40,279 bases of DNA from Dorea sp. 5-2 (lineage in GTDB: Bacteria; Bacillota; Clostridia; Lachnospirales; Lachnospiraceae). The position numbers were made by a program, and so were the translations under genes. Positions 15,757-23,728 of this stretch are shown piece after piece (position 1 is the first letter of the stretch; each line of letters starts with the position of its first letter). The DNA lies in contig NZ_KE159717.1 of the NCBI RefSeq assembly GCF_000403455.2, forward strand, positions 1 through 40,279, given 5' to 3'. Below the pieces are notes generated by a model that was given only the letters and a program-made list of their open reading frames with translations, did no database searches and was not told the origin of the DNA.

Positions 15757-16614
15757 TTATCCTTTCCTCACAATCTCCTTCGCCGCCGCTTTAGTCGCCA
15801 TGGCTCCTTCCTCCCGGAAATTCTTTCCAGAAAAGAGAACCGGCGCACACCGTTCCAGTATGCGGTCATAAATCCTTGCGTGGGCAAGGTCTGGCGGCTT
15901 CTTGATTTCTTCCAGTTTCAGGTTTGTCGTGACAATCAGCGGCTTCTTGCTCCGATACCGGCTGTCAATGACGGTAAACACCTGCTCCATGGCATACTCG
16001 GTATTCCTTTCCACCCCTAAATCGTCAATGACAAGCAGGCTGTAATCGTCCAGACTGGCAATAAAGGCCGCCCTGTCCTCGGCAAACACGCCGGTCAGCC
16101 GGTTTAGGATAGACGGGAAATTTGTCATCAGTACCGGCACGTCACGGTCAAGCAGGGCATTGGCGATACAGCCTGCAAAAAAAGATTTCCTGGTTCCCAC
16201 GTCACCAAAGAGCAGAAGGCCGGTATTGTCCCGGTATGCCTCCTTCCAATGCTCCACATAGGCGTGGGCTTTCTCCATGACGGGATTCTGGCCGTTATCA
16301 TTGGCAAAAGTGTAATCATAAAGGTATCTGTCCTGAAGCCCCTGCGCCTTCCGGCGTTTGACACGCTCCATGCGTTCCTTCTGTTCCTCCATGGCTTTCC
16401 GTTCCTCCTGCGCCTTCTGCTGGCAGGGACAGAGGCAGCGGGGCATGAAATAGCCGGAGCCTCCGAACCTGGGCACGACAGTCTGGCGGCTGCCATGGCA
16501 TTTCTTACAGTGGATAAGCCCGTCAGCCGGTTCTATGTATTCGTCCCCGGCAAGTTCCATATCCCCGGCGGCCCGGTCAATGGCCGCCCGGACTTCTGCG
16601 GTAATCTCAATCAT
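15757..16614 (-). CDS. DnaC/IstB-like ATPase with altered P-loop, element B
   Basis: 285 residues from ATG 16614 (MIEITAEVRAAIDRAAGD). Zinc-binding N-terminus (CKKCHGS... CLCPCQQ), then the AAA+ core. Walker A reads GDVGTRKS instead of GxxGxGKS: codon 16189-16191 is AGG (Arg) where GGG/GGN (Gly) is expected. Walker B (LLVIDDLG) and IVTTNLK are intact. The change should weaken or abolish ATP binding. The ATG overlaps the rep stop (ATGA), which decides the start over the longer frame to 16692. The element A homologue keeps the glycine. Confidence 0.85.
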   Translation of the reverse strand: MIEITAEVRAAIDRAAGDMELAGDEYIEPADGLIHCKKCHGSRQTVVPRFGGSGYFMPRCLCPCQQKAQEERKAMEEQKERMERVKRRKAQGLQDRYLYDYTFANDNGQNPVMEKAHAYVEHWKEAYRDNTGLLLFGDVGTRKSFFAGCIANALLDRDVPVLMTNFPSILNRLTGVFAEDRAAFIASLDDYSLLVIDDLGVERNTEYAMEQVFTVIDSRYRSKKPLIVTTNLKLEEIKKPPDLAHARIYDRILERCAPVLFSGKNFREEGAMATKAAAKEIVRKG

Positions 16615-17363
16615 ATGGTTTCTCCTTCCTCTACGCTGTAATCCCGGTTCCGGGCAGGCGGTTTCTCCTTCTTTTTGTCGGCGTTCGCCCATCGCCGGAT
16701 TGTGGCGGCGTGGTTTTTATATCCTTTTCCGCTGGATTCCATGTACTCGGATAACCGTTCAATGTACTGTTCCCAAAGAGAGGGGAGTTCCGTTTGGAGT
16801 TCTGCCAGTTCTGCGGAAGACAGAAATACATTCCGGTATCTCCCATAGGCGTGTGTCTTATCCCCCTGTCTATTCTCTATACTCTTATCTCTAATCTCTT
16901 TATCTCTATACTCTAATATAGGCGGACATTTGTCCACCCGGCCATTGGACGGACAAATGTCCGTTTCCCCGGACGGGAGCAGGTTCTGGCGTTTCAGCCT
17001 CATGCGCTCCTTTTTCTTCCGCTCCCCCTCGCTGGACGACTGGCCGATCAGCAGCTGGATGTCGCTCATGTAATAGGCTCCGTCCGTCAGTATCTCCACA
17101 AGGCCGAACTCCTGGAATATCTTCAAAGCCCGCTCCACCGTGCCTACCTGATGCCGGGTAAAGGTGGCTATGGTCTGCACGGTATGGGGCAGGCAGTCAT
17201 TCAGCAGGAGTACGCCGCTGCTTTTCAGCGACATCAAATACATCTTGAGCAGGAGATTGGAGTACAGAAGGCCGTCCTGCATACTCTCCAGGATGACCAT
17301 GGTTTCGCTGTTATAAAAATTCTCTTTCAGCTTGAGGTAATAAAATCGTCGGTTCTCTGTCAT
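16611..17363 (-). CDS. Replisome organizer / replication initiator, element B
   Basis: 250 residues starting MTENRRFYYLKLKENFYNSE. N-terminal phage replisome-organizer winged-helix domain (residues 1-115), a basic linker, then a C-terminal domain (RYRNVFLSSAELAELQTELPSLWEQYIERLSEYME) homologous to that of the element A Rep although the N-terminal domains differ. It would recruit the DnaC-like loader coded next. The linker DNA carries repeats resembling an origin (16871-16974). Confidence 0.82.
   Translation of the reverse strand: MTENRRFYYLKLKENFYNSETMVILESMQDGLLYSNLLLKMYLMSLKSSGVLLLNDCLPHTVQTIATFTRHQVGTVERALKIFQEFGLVEILTDGAYYMSDIQLLIGQSSSEGERKKKERMRLKRQNLLPSGETDICPSNGRVDKCPPILEYRDKEIRDKSIENRQGDKTHAYGRYRNVFLSSAELAELQTELPSLWEQYIERLSEYMESSGKGYKNHAATIRRWANADKKKEKPPARNRDYSVEEGETI
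16871..16974. repeat. Candidate origin repeats inside rep of element B
   Basis: A pyrimidine-rich series of TCTCTATACTCT / TATCTCTAATCTCT units (16873-16916) is followed by a perfect 12-bp inverted pair, GGACATTTGTCC (16924-16935) and GGACAAATGTCC (16951-16962). They lie in the linker-coding part of rep, as the iterons do in element A. Origin function is inferred. Confidence 0.6.
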
Positions 17364-17485
17364 TTAGTTGCTCCTTTTGTTCTGAATAGCTTTTTTAAGC
17401 CTCTGTACGCATTTTAAGGGGGCTTTGGGGGTGTCAATGATAAAAAGTATTGCCTCCCCTCCGACACGCTCCGAAAGTGCTTGAT

Positions 17486-17884
17486 TTACAAGGCTTTTTC
17501 CGTTCCTAAATGCGTAGAATCATGGTATCTTTTCCGCTGGCGTTCTGCCTCCTTCCTCCGGCGCACCCTGGCGGCACATTCCCTACAGTATTTCGCCCGG
17601 TTGGAGCCGGGCAGGAAAAGAGCGCCGCACTCGCTGCACCGCCTGCTTTCCAGCCGGTGGTAAAGGGCCGTTTCCAGCTGGTGGTCTAAGGGAAGCACCG
17701 CCGCACGGAACCAGCGGCAGAGCAGGGAGTGGGAAATGCTCTGGACACAGACGCACCCGTCCCCCTCGTCAAGCGCCATGCACTGGCCGTTGTCGTAGTT
17801 GCAGCACTCACGCACCAGCCGCCTCGCCCTGCGGTACTGCCGGTAGTCCATGGCCGGGATTCGCTCATGCCGCCTGTTTCCCAT
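17486..17884 (-). CDS. Cysteine-rich VLP-type protein, element B
   Basis: 132 residues starting MGNRRHERIPAMDYRQYRR. Same cysteine framework as the element A copy: ECCNYDNGQC, CVCVQSIS, LLCRWF and a zinc ribbon CSECGALFLPGSNRAKYCREC with a basic tail. Unknown function; its strict conservation between otherwise different elements suggests a role in replication or mobilization. ATG 17884 gives the first clear start; the internal MDYRQYRR could also serve. Confidence 0.8.
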   Translation of the reverse strand: MGNRRHERIPAMDYRQYRRARRLVRECCNYDNGQCMALDEGDGCVCVQSISHSLLCRWFRAAVLPLDHQLETALYHRLESRRCSECGALFLPGSNRAKYCRECAARVRRRKEAERQRKRYHDSTHLGTEKAL

Positions 17885-18031
17885 ATCTCACCTTGCAGCG
17901 GCACAAAGGCGGCTGCCCTTCCCTGAAAAGGAAAACCGGCTCCGGCGCTTTCGCCCCCGTAGGCGCTGGCGGCGTGGGCGGCACGGGTATCTTTATGGTG
18001 ATGGTGATTGTCATGGTGATAAACTGCTGTG

Positions 18032-19474
18032 TCATAATTCCTGTTCCTCCTTCTTTCTGGCTGGTTCATTTTCCGTCCTGGCCAACTGTTCCGCTGTCTT
18101 TTTCAGATTCTCCACCGCCTTGATGTCCTCCCGCATGGATTTCATTTTCTGGTACTGTACCGATTTCTCCGCTTTCAGGCGGTCGGCTTCGGCCTGCCAT
18201 TTCTTCGGGGTGATTTCTTCGCCGTTGGCTTTCAGCTTTTCCAGATACCGGACGGCGGCCTCATATAATGCCAGTTCCGCACTGTGCTTCTGCTCAAACT
18301 GCTCCTTTTTCTTCCCCGGCTTCATCTTGTCGAACTGGCGGTGGGTTCCTTTGTTCCTCTCGTATTTCTCCCACATGGAGAGATGTTCGCCCAGCACTTT
18401 GATACGCCGCTAGGCGGTGACAATCTTCCCACGAAGGGAATAGTAATCTTTGTTCATGGCGGCCACTTTTTCATAAAGCTGCTCCATGGAAGTAATGTTG
18501 TTGCCGTTCAGGAAATTGAACAGGGCAGCGCTTTCTTTCAGGTTCCTTATCTTCCCATACCGGGAGCCGTGTTTCCCTGTTGACAACTGTGCCTCGTAAA
18601 GCTGCGCCATGATACTGTCTTTTCCTTCTGGTTTCTCTGCCTGCTCTTTCGTCCATTTATAGAGCCGGGTAATCCGTGCCTTGATTTCCTTCAGCAGCTT
18701 ATTGTCGGCAGCAATCTGGCGGTTGATATTTCCTTTCTCTGTGGCAATACCTTTCCGCTCCATCTGGCTTGCGGCAACTCCCAGATGGATAGAAGGTATC
18801 TTGTCAATGCCCTGACGCTCGTAGGAGCGGTGGTCAATCCGTTCCGGCCTTCCCGCCGCCTCCAACGCTCTGTTGGCGTAAGCTGCCCAGGCAGCCCTCC
18901 ACTTCTCTACATTTCCTTTGTCGTTCCAGTCGGTGGTGTCTTCCCGGTGGTTCTTCCAGCCGCCTTTACCGTTGGGGATTCGCTGGCCGCTTTCGTCCAG
19001 TTCGTAGACCTTCCGGCATTTCGCTCCCCACTGCCCGTCCTCCTTTAGCGGCCTGATGGTGAGCATGACATGGAAGTGGGGATTTCCGTCTTTCTTGTCA
19101 TGGATAGAGAAATCCGCACACATACCGGCGGCGACAAAGGTATCGCTGATGAAGGAGCGGGCAAGCCGCAGCTGTTCCTCCCGGTTCAGTTCTACCGGCA
19201 GGGAAATCTCTATCTCACGGGCAAGCTGTGCGTCACGGGTCTTTTCAACCATCTCCACACTGTTCCAGAGAGTGCTGCGGTCTTGAAATTCCGGCGGGGC
19301 ATGGGGCGGCAGGATAATCTCGGAATGGACAACGCCCCTCTTTCTGGTGTAATCATGGGTAAGCCCGTCCCATTCGTTGGTCATTTTGGTTCCGCTCCGG
19401 TAAGCGGCAGCGCCCACGGCGGACTTGGCCTTGCTGCGCTTGATAATCTGGACGGGCATATGGAAGATGGCTAT
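18032..19474 (-). pseudogene. MobA/MobL (MOBQ) relaxase with in-frame amber codon
   Basis: Frame from 19474 to 18032 codes IAIFHMPVQIIKRSKAKSAV, AAYRSG, and the histidine motif IHDKKDGNPHFHVMLTIR of MobA/MobL relaxases. A TAG at 18410-18412 (after LRGKIVTA) interrupts it; the downstream 121 codons (RRIKVLGEHLSMWEKYERNK) continue the family sequence in the same frame, so one base change accounts for it. The first codon is ATA (19472-19474) placed nine bases after GGAGG, where relatives begin with ATG-GCC-ATC; the next ATG is at 19459. The nuclease domain lies before the stop and could still be made. Confidence 0.88.
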
Positions 19475-19627
19475 GGCGGTTCGCCTCCTTTCGGGTGGGA
19501 ATAGATTGGCTTCGCTGGAAAGGGCAGACGCAGAGCGGGTGTCCTTTCCAGCGGAGCATACAAGGGGTTTGGGGAGTGTAGCGCCCCATTGCGTCCAGAG
19601 GACGCCACGCCCCCGGCAGGGCGCACG

Positions 19628-19655
19628 CACCGGAACGGTGTATAAGTGCGCCGTT
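19628..19655 (+). other. RSF1010-like oriT nick region of element B
   Basis: A perfect small hairpin CACCG-gaa-CGGTG (19628-19640) is followed two bases later by TAAGTGCGCC (19643-19652), the conserved nick-region core of MOBQ origins such as RSF1010/R1162 (hairpin then TAAGTGCGCCCT). It lies in the gap between the relaxase start and the DUF3847 gene, the expected place. Confidence 0.85.
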
Positions 19656-19685
19656 GGATTTTTAAGATTGCTGCACACCCTGGCT

Positions 19686-19949
19686 TTAAGGCTCGTTTTT
19701 CAGCAGCCGCATGACTTCCGGCAGGCAGGAAATGGCGGATAAAAATGCTTTGACTTCCTCGCCGGTCATGGCAGTAGCGGCAGGGAAGATACTTTCCAGA
19801 ATTGCCCCATGCTCAATCAGGCGGCGTGTCCTGGCTTTCCGCTCTGCGTCCGTTTTCCGGTTCAGGAGAATCTTCTGGCGGTTCTCCAACTGGCGGATTT
19901 CCGTCTTTACTTTTTCCTGCTGGTTTTTCAGCTTGTCTATATCTGGCAT
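19686..19949 (-). CDS. DUF3847-like small coiled-coil protein
   Basis: 87 residues starting MPDIDKLKNQQEKVKTEIRQ. A basic N-terminal coiled coil (LENRQKILLNRKTDAERKARTRR) and a short helical C-terminus (VKAFLSAISCLPEVMRLLK). Members sit upstream of MobA/MobL relaxases in Firmicutes elements and may be relaxosome accessory proteins. AGGAGG lies nine bases before the ATG. Separated from the relaxase by the oriT region. Confidence 0.72.
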   Translation of the reverse strand: MPDIDKLKNQQEKVKTEIRQLENRQKILLNRKTDAERKARTRRLIEHGAILESIFPAATAMTGEEVKAFLSAISCLPEVMRLLKNEP

Positions 19950-20181
19950 TTGCAGTCACCTCCTTTCGGGCGGTAAAAAAGACAGCCGTTTCCGGTTGCC
20001 TCGTATAATAAAAAATTTGTTGTTACTGTTTTTGCATGAAGTGATTCCGTTCCCCCTTTGCTGTCTGTATTCTCTGATAATCGCTTTTTATATTCCAATT
20101 TAGCATATAAAGGGGAGCATACACACACCATATGATTAAGGCTTGCTGACAGTTAAAATACAAGGGAAGGGAGCTGACAGC

Positions 20182-20394
20182 ATGATTAAATATGACCGGC
20201 TCTGGTCTACCCTCAAAGAGCGGGAGATAAGCCAGTACAGACTAATCAAGGATTTCGGCATAGATAAAGCACAGCTTCATCGGCTGCGGAAAAACATGGT
20301 TGTCAAAACCATGATTCTTAACAACTTGTGCCGGATTCTAAACTGCCGTATTGAGGACATCATGGAGTATGTACCAGACGAAGATACGGACTAA
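20182..20394 (+). CDS. Small Xre/Cro-type HTH regulator
   Basis: 70 residues starting MIKYDRLWSTLKEREISQYR. One HTH domain (ISQYRLIKDFGIDKAQLHRLRKN... LCRILNCRIEDIMEYVPDE). The only plus-strand gene of element B; divergent from the mobilization operon (starts at 19949), so it may repress it. ATG 20182 follows GGGAGC with proper spacing; the longer frame from 20143 is not needed. Confidence 0.8.
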   Translation: MIKYDRLWSTLKEREISQYRLIKDFGIDKAQLHRLRKNMVVKTMILNNLCRILNCRIEDIMEYVPDEDTD

Positions 20395-20440
20395 AGGGGC
20401 AATGCGGACTTGGATTTGCGGAGCCTCTTTTTTGTTGCCT

Positions 20441-20975
20441 TCACCGTTCCTGCGCCGGTGGCCTCTTGTCCGGATAGAGTTTCCCGGCCATAACAGCGGC
20501 ATGGTTCCTGATTTTGATTTCTCCCCGCTTCTCACTGGCTCTGGCGTTTTTATAGCCTTCATCAGAGAGGAAAACGCGGTATCGCTCTCCGGGGAATCCC
20601 ACCGGGCTGTCACTGTTCAAAATATCCACCGTTACCATGTGCCTTGTTTCCGGCAGGAACCGCTCCATGCTTGCCAGGTCATGCCCCTGCAGAACCGGCT
20701 CCCCCTTCCCGGCTTTGGTGGCGGCAAGCCTCTGGCGGATAGAATTATCCCGCTTTTCGATAAAGGCGGCCCGGTTATCCGCAATAAAGCGGCTGCACTC
20801 CGGCTCTGCCAGTTTTTCCAGTTTCCGTATGGTATTCTCGACAATCACTTTTGAGAGTAAATCGTCCTTCCTTTCCAGAACTGGCACAATCTCTTTCAGC
20901 CCGGCAAGGGTTTCTTCCTTCGTTGGTGCGGCATACTGGTAGAGCATTTCCAGTTCGCTTTTGTTAAAATTCATT
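20441..20975 (-). CDS. TTRAP-like / shared MERF-TRHM domain protein
   Basis: About 177 residues from MNFNKSELEMLYQYAAPTKE. The first 60 residues resemble transposon-transfer-assisting (TTRAP-like) proteins. The second half (MERFLPETRHMVTVDIL...FLSDEGYKNARASEKRGEIKIRNHAAV) shares a domain with two element C proteins (28912-29223 and 30811-31086). Biochemical role unknown. The start could also be 20984; the gene overlaps the upstream sigma-like stop. Confidence 0.7.
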
Positions 20976-20979
20976 TGCC

Positions 20980-21438
20980 TCATTCCCTCCACTTCTTTTT
21001 CTCAAAATAGTTTCGCATTCGCTTTAAGCCGCTCTTAACGGTCTGCTGTATCACGGATACGCTCACGCCTTCTTCTGCGGCAATCTCAATCAGTTTTTTG
21101 CCAAGTATGTAGCGGGCATGGATACGCCTCGCCTGTATGTCCGTCAGACTATTCATAGCTTCGGACAGATGTTCCAGTGTGGCAAGGAAAAGCTGTTCTT
21201 CCTCCTGTTCCAGCAGAATCTCCTCCGGGGATTTGGCGGTAAAATCAAAGGCACAGTTTTCAATCCCGTCCTCACAGTCAAGTGAATAGTACGCCTTGTG
21301 ATACCAGATTTTGTGGGTGCGGTTGTTTTCCTCCCTCCGCATAAGCAGCAGAGCCTCGGCCACCTCGTCCGATACCTCAATCAATGTGTCCGTGGCAAAA
21401 AGCGGGTAATAATACTTTTTCAGGTTGATTGTTTTCAT
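20980..21438 (-). CDS. Sigma-70-like regulator 1, element B
   Basis: 152 residues starting MKTINLKKYYYPLFATDTLI. Region-4-like C-terminus: LTDIQARRIHARYILGKKLIEIAAEEGVSVSVIQQTVKSGLKRMRN. Probably an ECF-like or element-specific transcription activator. Good ribosome site (AGGAG). Next to a second sigma-like gene; both probably control the element's mobility genes. Confidence 0.75.
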   Translation of the reverse strand: MKTINLKKYYYPLFATDTLIEVSDEVAEALLLMRREENNRTHKIWYHKAYYSLDCEDGIENCAFDFTAKSPEEILLEQEEEQLFLATLEHLSEAMNSLTDIQARRIHARYILGKKLIEIAAEEGVSVSVIQQTVKSGLKRMRNYFEKKKWRE

Positions 21439-21563
21439 GGCTAATCTCTCCTAAAATGCGGAGAGGACAGGCAGCGGTTTCCTGCCTGTCCTCCCCGATA
21501 ATGTGATAGGGAAAAAGTTCCCTTCACTGGTTAGCCCGAAAACGGCCAATCGTAGGGTCTGTA

Positions 21564-21959
21564 TCAGAAAAATTTTTTAATTTTTTTCCGTACCGCCTCA
21601 ATGCTGTCCTGTATGGCTGCTTTGGAGCAGCGGCAAAGCCCGGCAATTTCGGTATAGCTCAAACCCTCCAGTGCATAGAGCAGGAATCGGCGGCGCTGCA
21701 CCTCGGTACAGAGCGCAAGGGCAGCCTTAATCTCCAGCATGGTTTCCTTCCTGCATACCCACTGTTCCGGCGTCTGGTAGTAGCAGGAGCGCCCTTCGGT
21801 GAGGACTATGTACTCGTCAAACTCCCGGCTGTCCCAGTGCCTCCGCTTCTCATGGGCAAGGTTTTCTTCCTTGTGGTCGGCTCTGTCCAGGTACTTGTAT
21901 ACTTCAACTGTGACCTCCACGGACAGGGCTTGTCCGTCTATGTTGATGGTGACTTCCAT
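21564..21959 (-). CDS. Sigma-70-like regulator 2, element B
   Basis: 131 residues starting MEVTINIDGQALSVEVTVEV. The N-terminal 60 residues are of the kind seen in ICE Orf7-like proteins; the C-terminus is sigma region 4 (ALCTEVQRRRFLLYALEGLSYTEIAGLCRCSKAAIQDSIEAVRKKI). GGAGG precedes the start. A terminator-like stem lies about 100 bases upstream and may attenuate it. Confidence 0.75.
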   Translation of the reverse strand: MEVTINIDGQALSVEVTVEVYKYLDRADHKEENLAHEKRRHWDSREFDEYIVLTEGRSCYYQTPEQWVCRKETMLEIKAALALCTEVQRRRFLLYALEGLSYTEIAGLCRCSKAAIQDSIEAVRKKIKKFF

Positions 21960-22056
21960 CTTCCTTTCCTCCGTTCAGATTTTTTGCAAAGATTTCTGAA
22001 CGGAGTAGGGCGGAGAACGACAGCGGGGAGCGTGTACGCCTCCCAAGAAAACAAAA

Positions 22057-22087
22057 GCGTCCGGATGGTTAAATTCCATTCGGACGC
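22057..22087 (-). terminator. Leader terminator/attenuator before sigma-like gene 2
   Basis: Minus strand GCGTCCGAATGG-loop-CCATCCGGACGC (one mismatch pair) followed by TTTTGTTTTC. It lies in the leader of the 21564-21959 gene. The rest of the 22088-22300 gap is AT-rich with a TGACA-N13-TGTCA dyad near 22159-22181 and no gene. Confidence 0.65.
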
Positions 22088-22300
22088 ATAAGATACGGTA
22101 TTCAGTTAGAATATGACAAATTTCGCATTTGCTGTCAGGGTGTTCCCAACTGGCTAATATGCTTTTTTTGACAGTAATATATTTTGTGTCAGTTCACATT
22201 TATAGATAACTTGTATCATAACAGCTCCCATCTAAACCGCTGTTGTCTACAAGTCAAAAAATGTTATACCTTCAAGAGTTAAAAGAGCAACGGCTTATTA

Positions 22301-22348
22301 AAAAAATGAACCGATAACAATGAGTGAATTTGCTCAATGTTACCGGCT
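22301..22348 (-). terminator. Terminator of the TetR/ABC cargo operon
   Basis: Minus strand AGCCGGTAACATTGAG...CTCATTGTTATCGGTT stem (16 bp with one G-T) followed by CATTTTTTT. The stop codon of the KTR-protein gene lies within the stem. Confidence 0.88.
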
Positions 22349-22543
22349 CTGCGTCTGTGCGTCTGGCTCTTTGATAACTAATACATTATAATCTTTTACA
22401 TGGATTATCATTTCCTGCTTACATTTGGGGCAGAACAGCGGGAAATTCCGAAGCTCTGTGTCTGACCGCATTTTAATGCGTGTCTTGCTTCCGCAAACAG
22501 GGCATAATAACCATTTGAATTGCTCGTTCCCGTCATGATTCAT
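22340..22543 (-). CDS. Cysteine-rich KTR domain protein
   Basis: 67 residues starting MNHDGNEQFKWLLCPVCGSK. Two CxxC pairs (CPVCGSKTR, CPKCKQE) form a zinc ribbon with the KTR signature. Frequent last gene of ABC-containing cargo operons in Clostridia elements; function unknown. The start overlaps the previous gene's stop by 11 bases, so translation is coupled. Confidence 0.8.
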   Translation of the reverse strand: MNHDGNEQFKWLLCPVCGSKTRIKMRSDTELRNFPLFCPKCKQEMIIHVKDYNVLVIKEPDAQTQSR

Positions 22544-22778
22544 GGTTCTTATGCTTGCTTTCTTTTCGCAGTACAACGCTGCTGATAACGCTGATGCCGC
22601 CCAACAACGCACAAGATTTTGACGGGAAAAGGATTCCTGCCGCCACCAGACCAGCACCGACAACTAAGTTACAAGCCGCAGCCGTTTTTAACGCTTTCTT
22701 TTTCGGGTTGGGAAGTTCTACGGAAATCCCCAATCTACCATTCAGCTTTTCGCAAGCCTGATTTACTTCTTTAATCAT
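22533..22778 (-). CDS. Small membrane protein of cargo operon
   Basis: 81 residues starting MIKEVNQACEKLNGRLGISV. Two hydrophobic helices (AAACNLVVGAGLVAAGILF and CALLGGISVISSVVL) with a basic tail. Not recognised as a named family. AAAGGAGG precedes ATG 22778. Possibly an accessory of the ABC system. Confidence 0.65.
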   Translation of the reverse strand: MIKEVNQACEKLNGRLGISVELPNPKKKALKTAAACNLVVGAGLVAAGILFPSKSCALLGGISVISSVVLRKESKHKNHES

Positions 22779-22789
22779 TTTGTCCTCCT

Positions 22790-23014
22790 TTAAAACAATA
22801 ACTGTATGCCGTGATTTACAATAAGCAACACGCCAATGCCTATGACAATCCATAGGGCTGTGGTTTTCTTTTCTTTCCCTTTTCTCTTGTTCAGAAACAG
22901 GAAAATCAATCCCACACCCACAAGGCAGATACCAACAATCAATGATACGATTGAAATAGTCTGCATGATTTCCGCACTTGGAACGGGTACAAAATCGGGA
23001 ATTGGAAAATTCAT
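22790..23014 (-). CDS. Small two-helix membrane protein of cargo operon
   Basis: 74 residues starting MNFPIPDFVPVPSAEIMQTI. Helices ISIVSLIVGICLVGVGLIF and ALWIVIGIGVLLIVNHGI flank a lysine-rich loop. Not recognised. Located 18 bases after the permease gene with a GGGGG ribosome site. Confidence 0.65.
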   Translation of the reverse strand: MNFPIPDFVPVPSAEIMQTISIVSLIVGICLVGVGLIFLFLNKRKGKEKKTTALWIVIGIGVLLIVNHGIQLLF

Positions 23015-23032
23015 GTTATTGCCCCCTTTCTT

Positions 23033-23728
23033 TTAATTGCTCAAATCTGATAAAATCATTTTTCTCATTGCGACTACTGAAAAAATGATTCCTATGATAC
23101 CGAAAATAATTGCCGCAACGGGAATTGACATCAATCCTGCATTGATTCCCTGTGAGTTTGACGCTATGGCAACAATGATGATAGACGAAACAACGGTTGC
23201 AATCGTTGACTTCTTTATCATTCCAACATACAGTGGGAGAAGCCCCAACAGGATAGCGGATATTGTTGTAACTGCCTGTGCCAGTATGTTTCCAAAGCTG
23301 AACGTGACAAAATCAAAACATTTTGACGCAAGAAAGATTGTGGCATATTGGAAGATATTTGACAGCACATGGAACGTAAAACTAATGCAGCATATCAAAA
23401 TGAGTTTTGCCGTAATCAGTTTCGTGCGGCTGATCGGGTAAGTGAAAAGCAAGCCGATTGTCTTGTTTCTGTATTCTTCAATCACAAATACGGAAATCAG
23501 TACCGCTTCCCATACAATCAGAGTAGCCCTTACAAGCATTGCCGCTAACGTAACCGTATCTAACTGGACTGGGGCAAATCCCGGAAGTGTGGATATATTG
23601 CCGCTTGCAGTTAAAAGGCTGGACGTAAAGACCGAAAGCAGAAAAATGATAAAGTTAGCAATTAACAATCCGGCGATATGCGGCTTAAACGGTACTTTCT
23701 TAATTTCCATGCGGATAAGATTCCACAT
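23033..23728 (-). CDS. ABC-2 permease, bacteriocin-immunity type (element B cargo)
   Basis: 231 residues from ATG 23728 (MWNLIRMEIKKVPFKPHIAG). Six hydrophobic segments in the arrangement of LanE/LanG-like immunity permeases. Partner of the ATPase coded immediately upstream (overlap of 29 bases). GGAGG eight bases before the ATG favours 23728 over GTG 23737. Probably exports or expels a membrane-active peptide; the substrate is unknown. Confidence 0.82.
   Translation of the reverse strand: MWNLIRMEIKKVPFKPHIAGLLIANFIIFLLSVFTSSLLTASGNISTLPGFAPVQLDTVTLAAMLVRATLIVWEAVLISVFVIEEYRNKTIGLLFTYPISRTKLITAKLILICCISFTFHVLSNIFQYATIFLASKCFDFVTFSFGNILAQAVTTISAILLGLLPLYVGMIKKSTIATVVSSIIIVAIASNSQGINAGLMSIPVAAIIFGIIGIIFSVVAMRKMILSDLSN

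Noticed and set aside
18032..18397. Separate 121-residue gene after the relaxase
   Set aside because: It is in the same frame, directly after the amber codon, with no ribosome site, and matches the relaxase C-terminus.
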